From the NCBI RefSeq assembly GCF_000308815.1, contig NZ_BAFX01000124.1:62001-126000 (forward strand): a stretch of 64,000 nucleotides of DNA. Direction: 5' to 3'. The DNA comes from Nocardia concava NBRC 100430. GTDB taxonomy: Bacteria; Actinomycetota; Actinomycetes; Mycobacteriales; Mycobacteriaceae. Position numbers and translations under genes: made by a program. Position 1 is the first letter of the stretch. Every line of letters starts with the position of its first letter. The notes below the pieces were generated by a model. It saw only the letters and a list, made by a program, of their open reading frames with translations. It was not told the DNA's origin and made no database searches. This document shows, piece by piece, positions 63,970 through 64,000 of the stretch.

Positions 63970-64000
63970 CCGACACCCAGAGCACCACCACGGACGAGAA
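63966..64000 (+). CDS. start of next conservon gene, probably roadblock/LC7 (partial)
   Basis: The ATG at 63966 overlaps the kinase stop (ATGA) with GGAGGG upstream; 11 codons (MTDTQSTTTDE) precede the window edge. Position predicts a CvnB-like roadblock protein, but nothing in the visible residues proves it. Confidence 0.5.
   Translation, partial: MTDTQSTTTDE

Overview
The window looks like chromosomal DNA of a mycolic-acid actinomycete, most likely Nocardia. It has uniformly high GC, four MspA-type porin genes arranged as two NfpA/NfpB-like pairs, the mprAB-pepD-moaB2 stress locus, a galU-moeA/glp-rimJ-sepX/glpR block, the start of a conservon, and promoters that place -10 boxes 6-7 bases before GTG/ATG starts (leaderless genes). 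No tRNA, rRNA, insertion sequence or CRISPR array was recognised.

Region 1-18.7 kb is accessory metabolism and regulation. A TetR regulator lies divergent from an AttH/CrtC-like protein plus phosphotransferase pair. A large LuxR-type (LAL) regulator (5828-8536) sits among an SRPBCC protein, several alpha/beta hydrolases, an aldo/keto reductase, a VOC protein, a disulfide reductase, an ABC-F ATPase, an alkylsulfatase-like MBL protein and two DUF202 membrane proteins. Four intergenic regions here share TGACGTA elements, which suggests one regulon.

Region 18.2-29.1 kb holds purine catabolism (a guanine-deaminase-like enzyme and xdhABC, all on the minus strand). It is interrupted by a five-gene plus-strand operon (19327-24310): SRPBCC protein, cyclophilin-like/cucumopine-synthase-like protein, FAD amine/amino-acid oxidase, NodU/CmcH-type carbamoyltransferase and histidine phosphatase. 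This compact operon looks like an undescribed small-molecule pathway and is the most interesting item in the window. A palindrome of GntR-operator type lies upstream of it.

Region 29-41.6 kb carries an SDR with a MerR-type promoter, secreted lipase and cutinase-like enzymes, UppP, a MarR-like regulator, an SGNH esterase, a TetR regulator, a beta-propeller protein, a GH20 hexosaminidase and an NlpC/P60 hydrolase, so much of it concerns the cell envelope. At 41.7-43.7 kb there is a ParA-type ATPase plus an adaptor-like partner behind an 18-bp palindrome and three 22-bp iterons, i.e. a plasmid-style partition module in a chromosomal setting.

Region 43.7-61 kb mirrors the mycobacterial mprA-to-Rv0996 neighbourhood: sepX/glpR, rimJ, moeA/glp and galU, then 5-FTHF cyclo-ligase, an FmdB-like protein with a CIRCE-like operator, a SAF protein and mscL, then moaB2, pepD, mprB and mprA. 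A purple-acid phosphatase and the duplicated porin pair are inserted. Two perfect direct-repeat MprA-box candidates lie before mprA and pepD. The window ends in a CvnA-like sensor kinase and the first codons of the next conservon gene.
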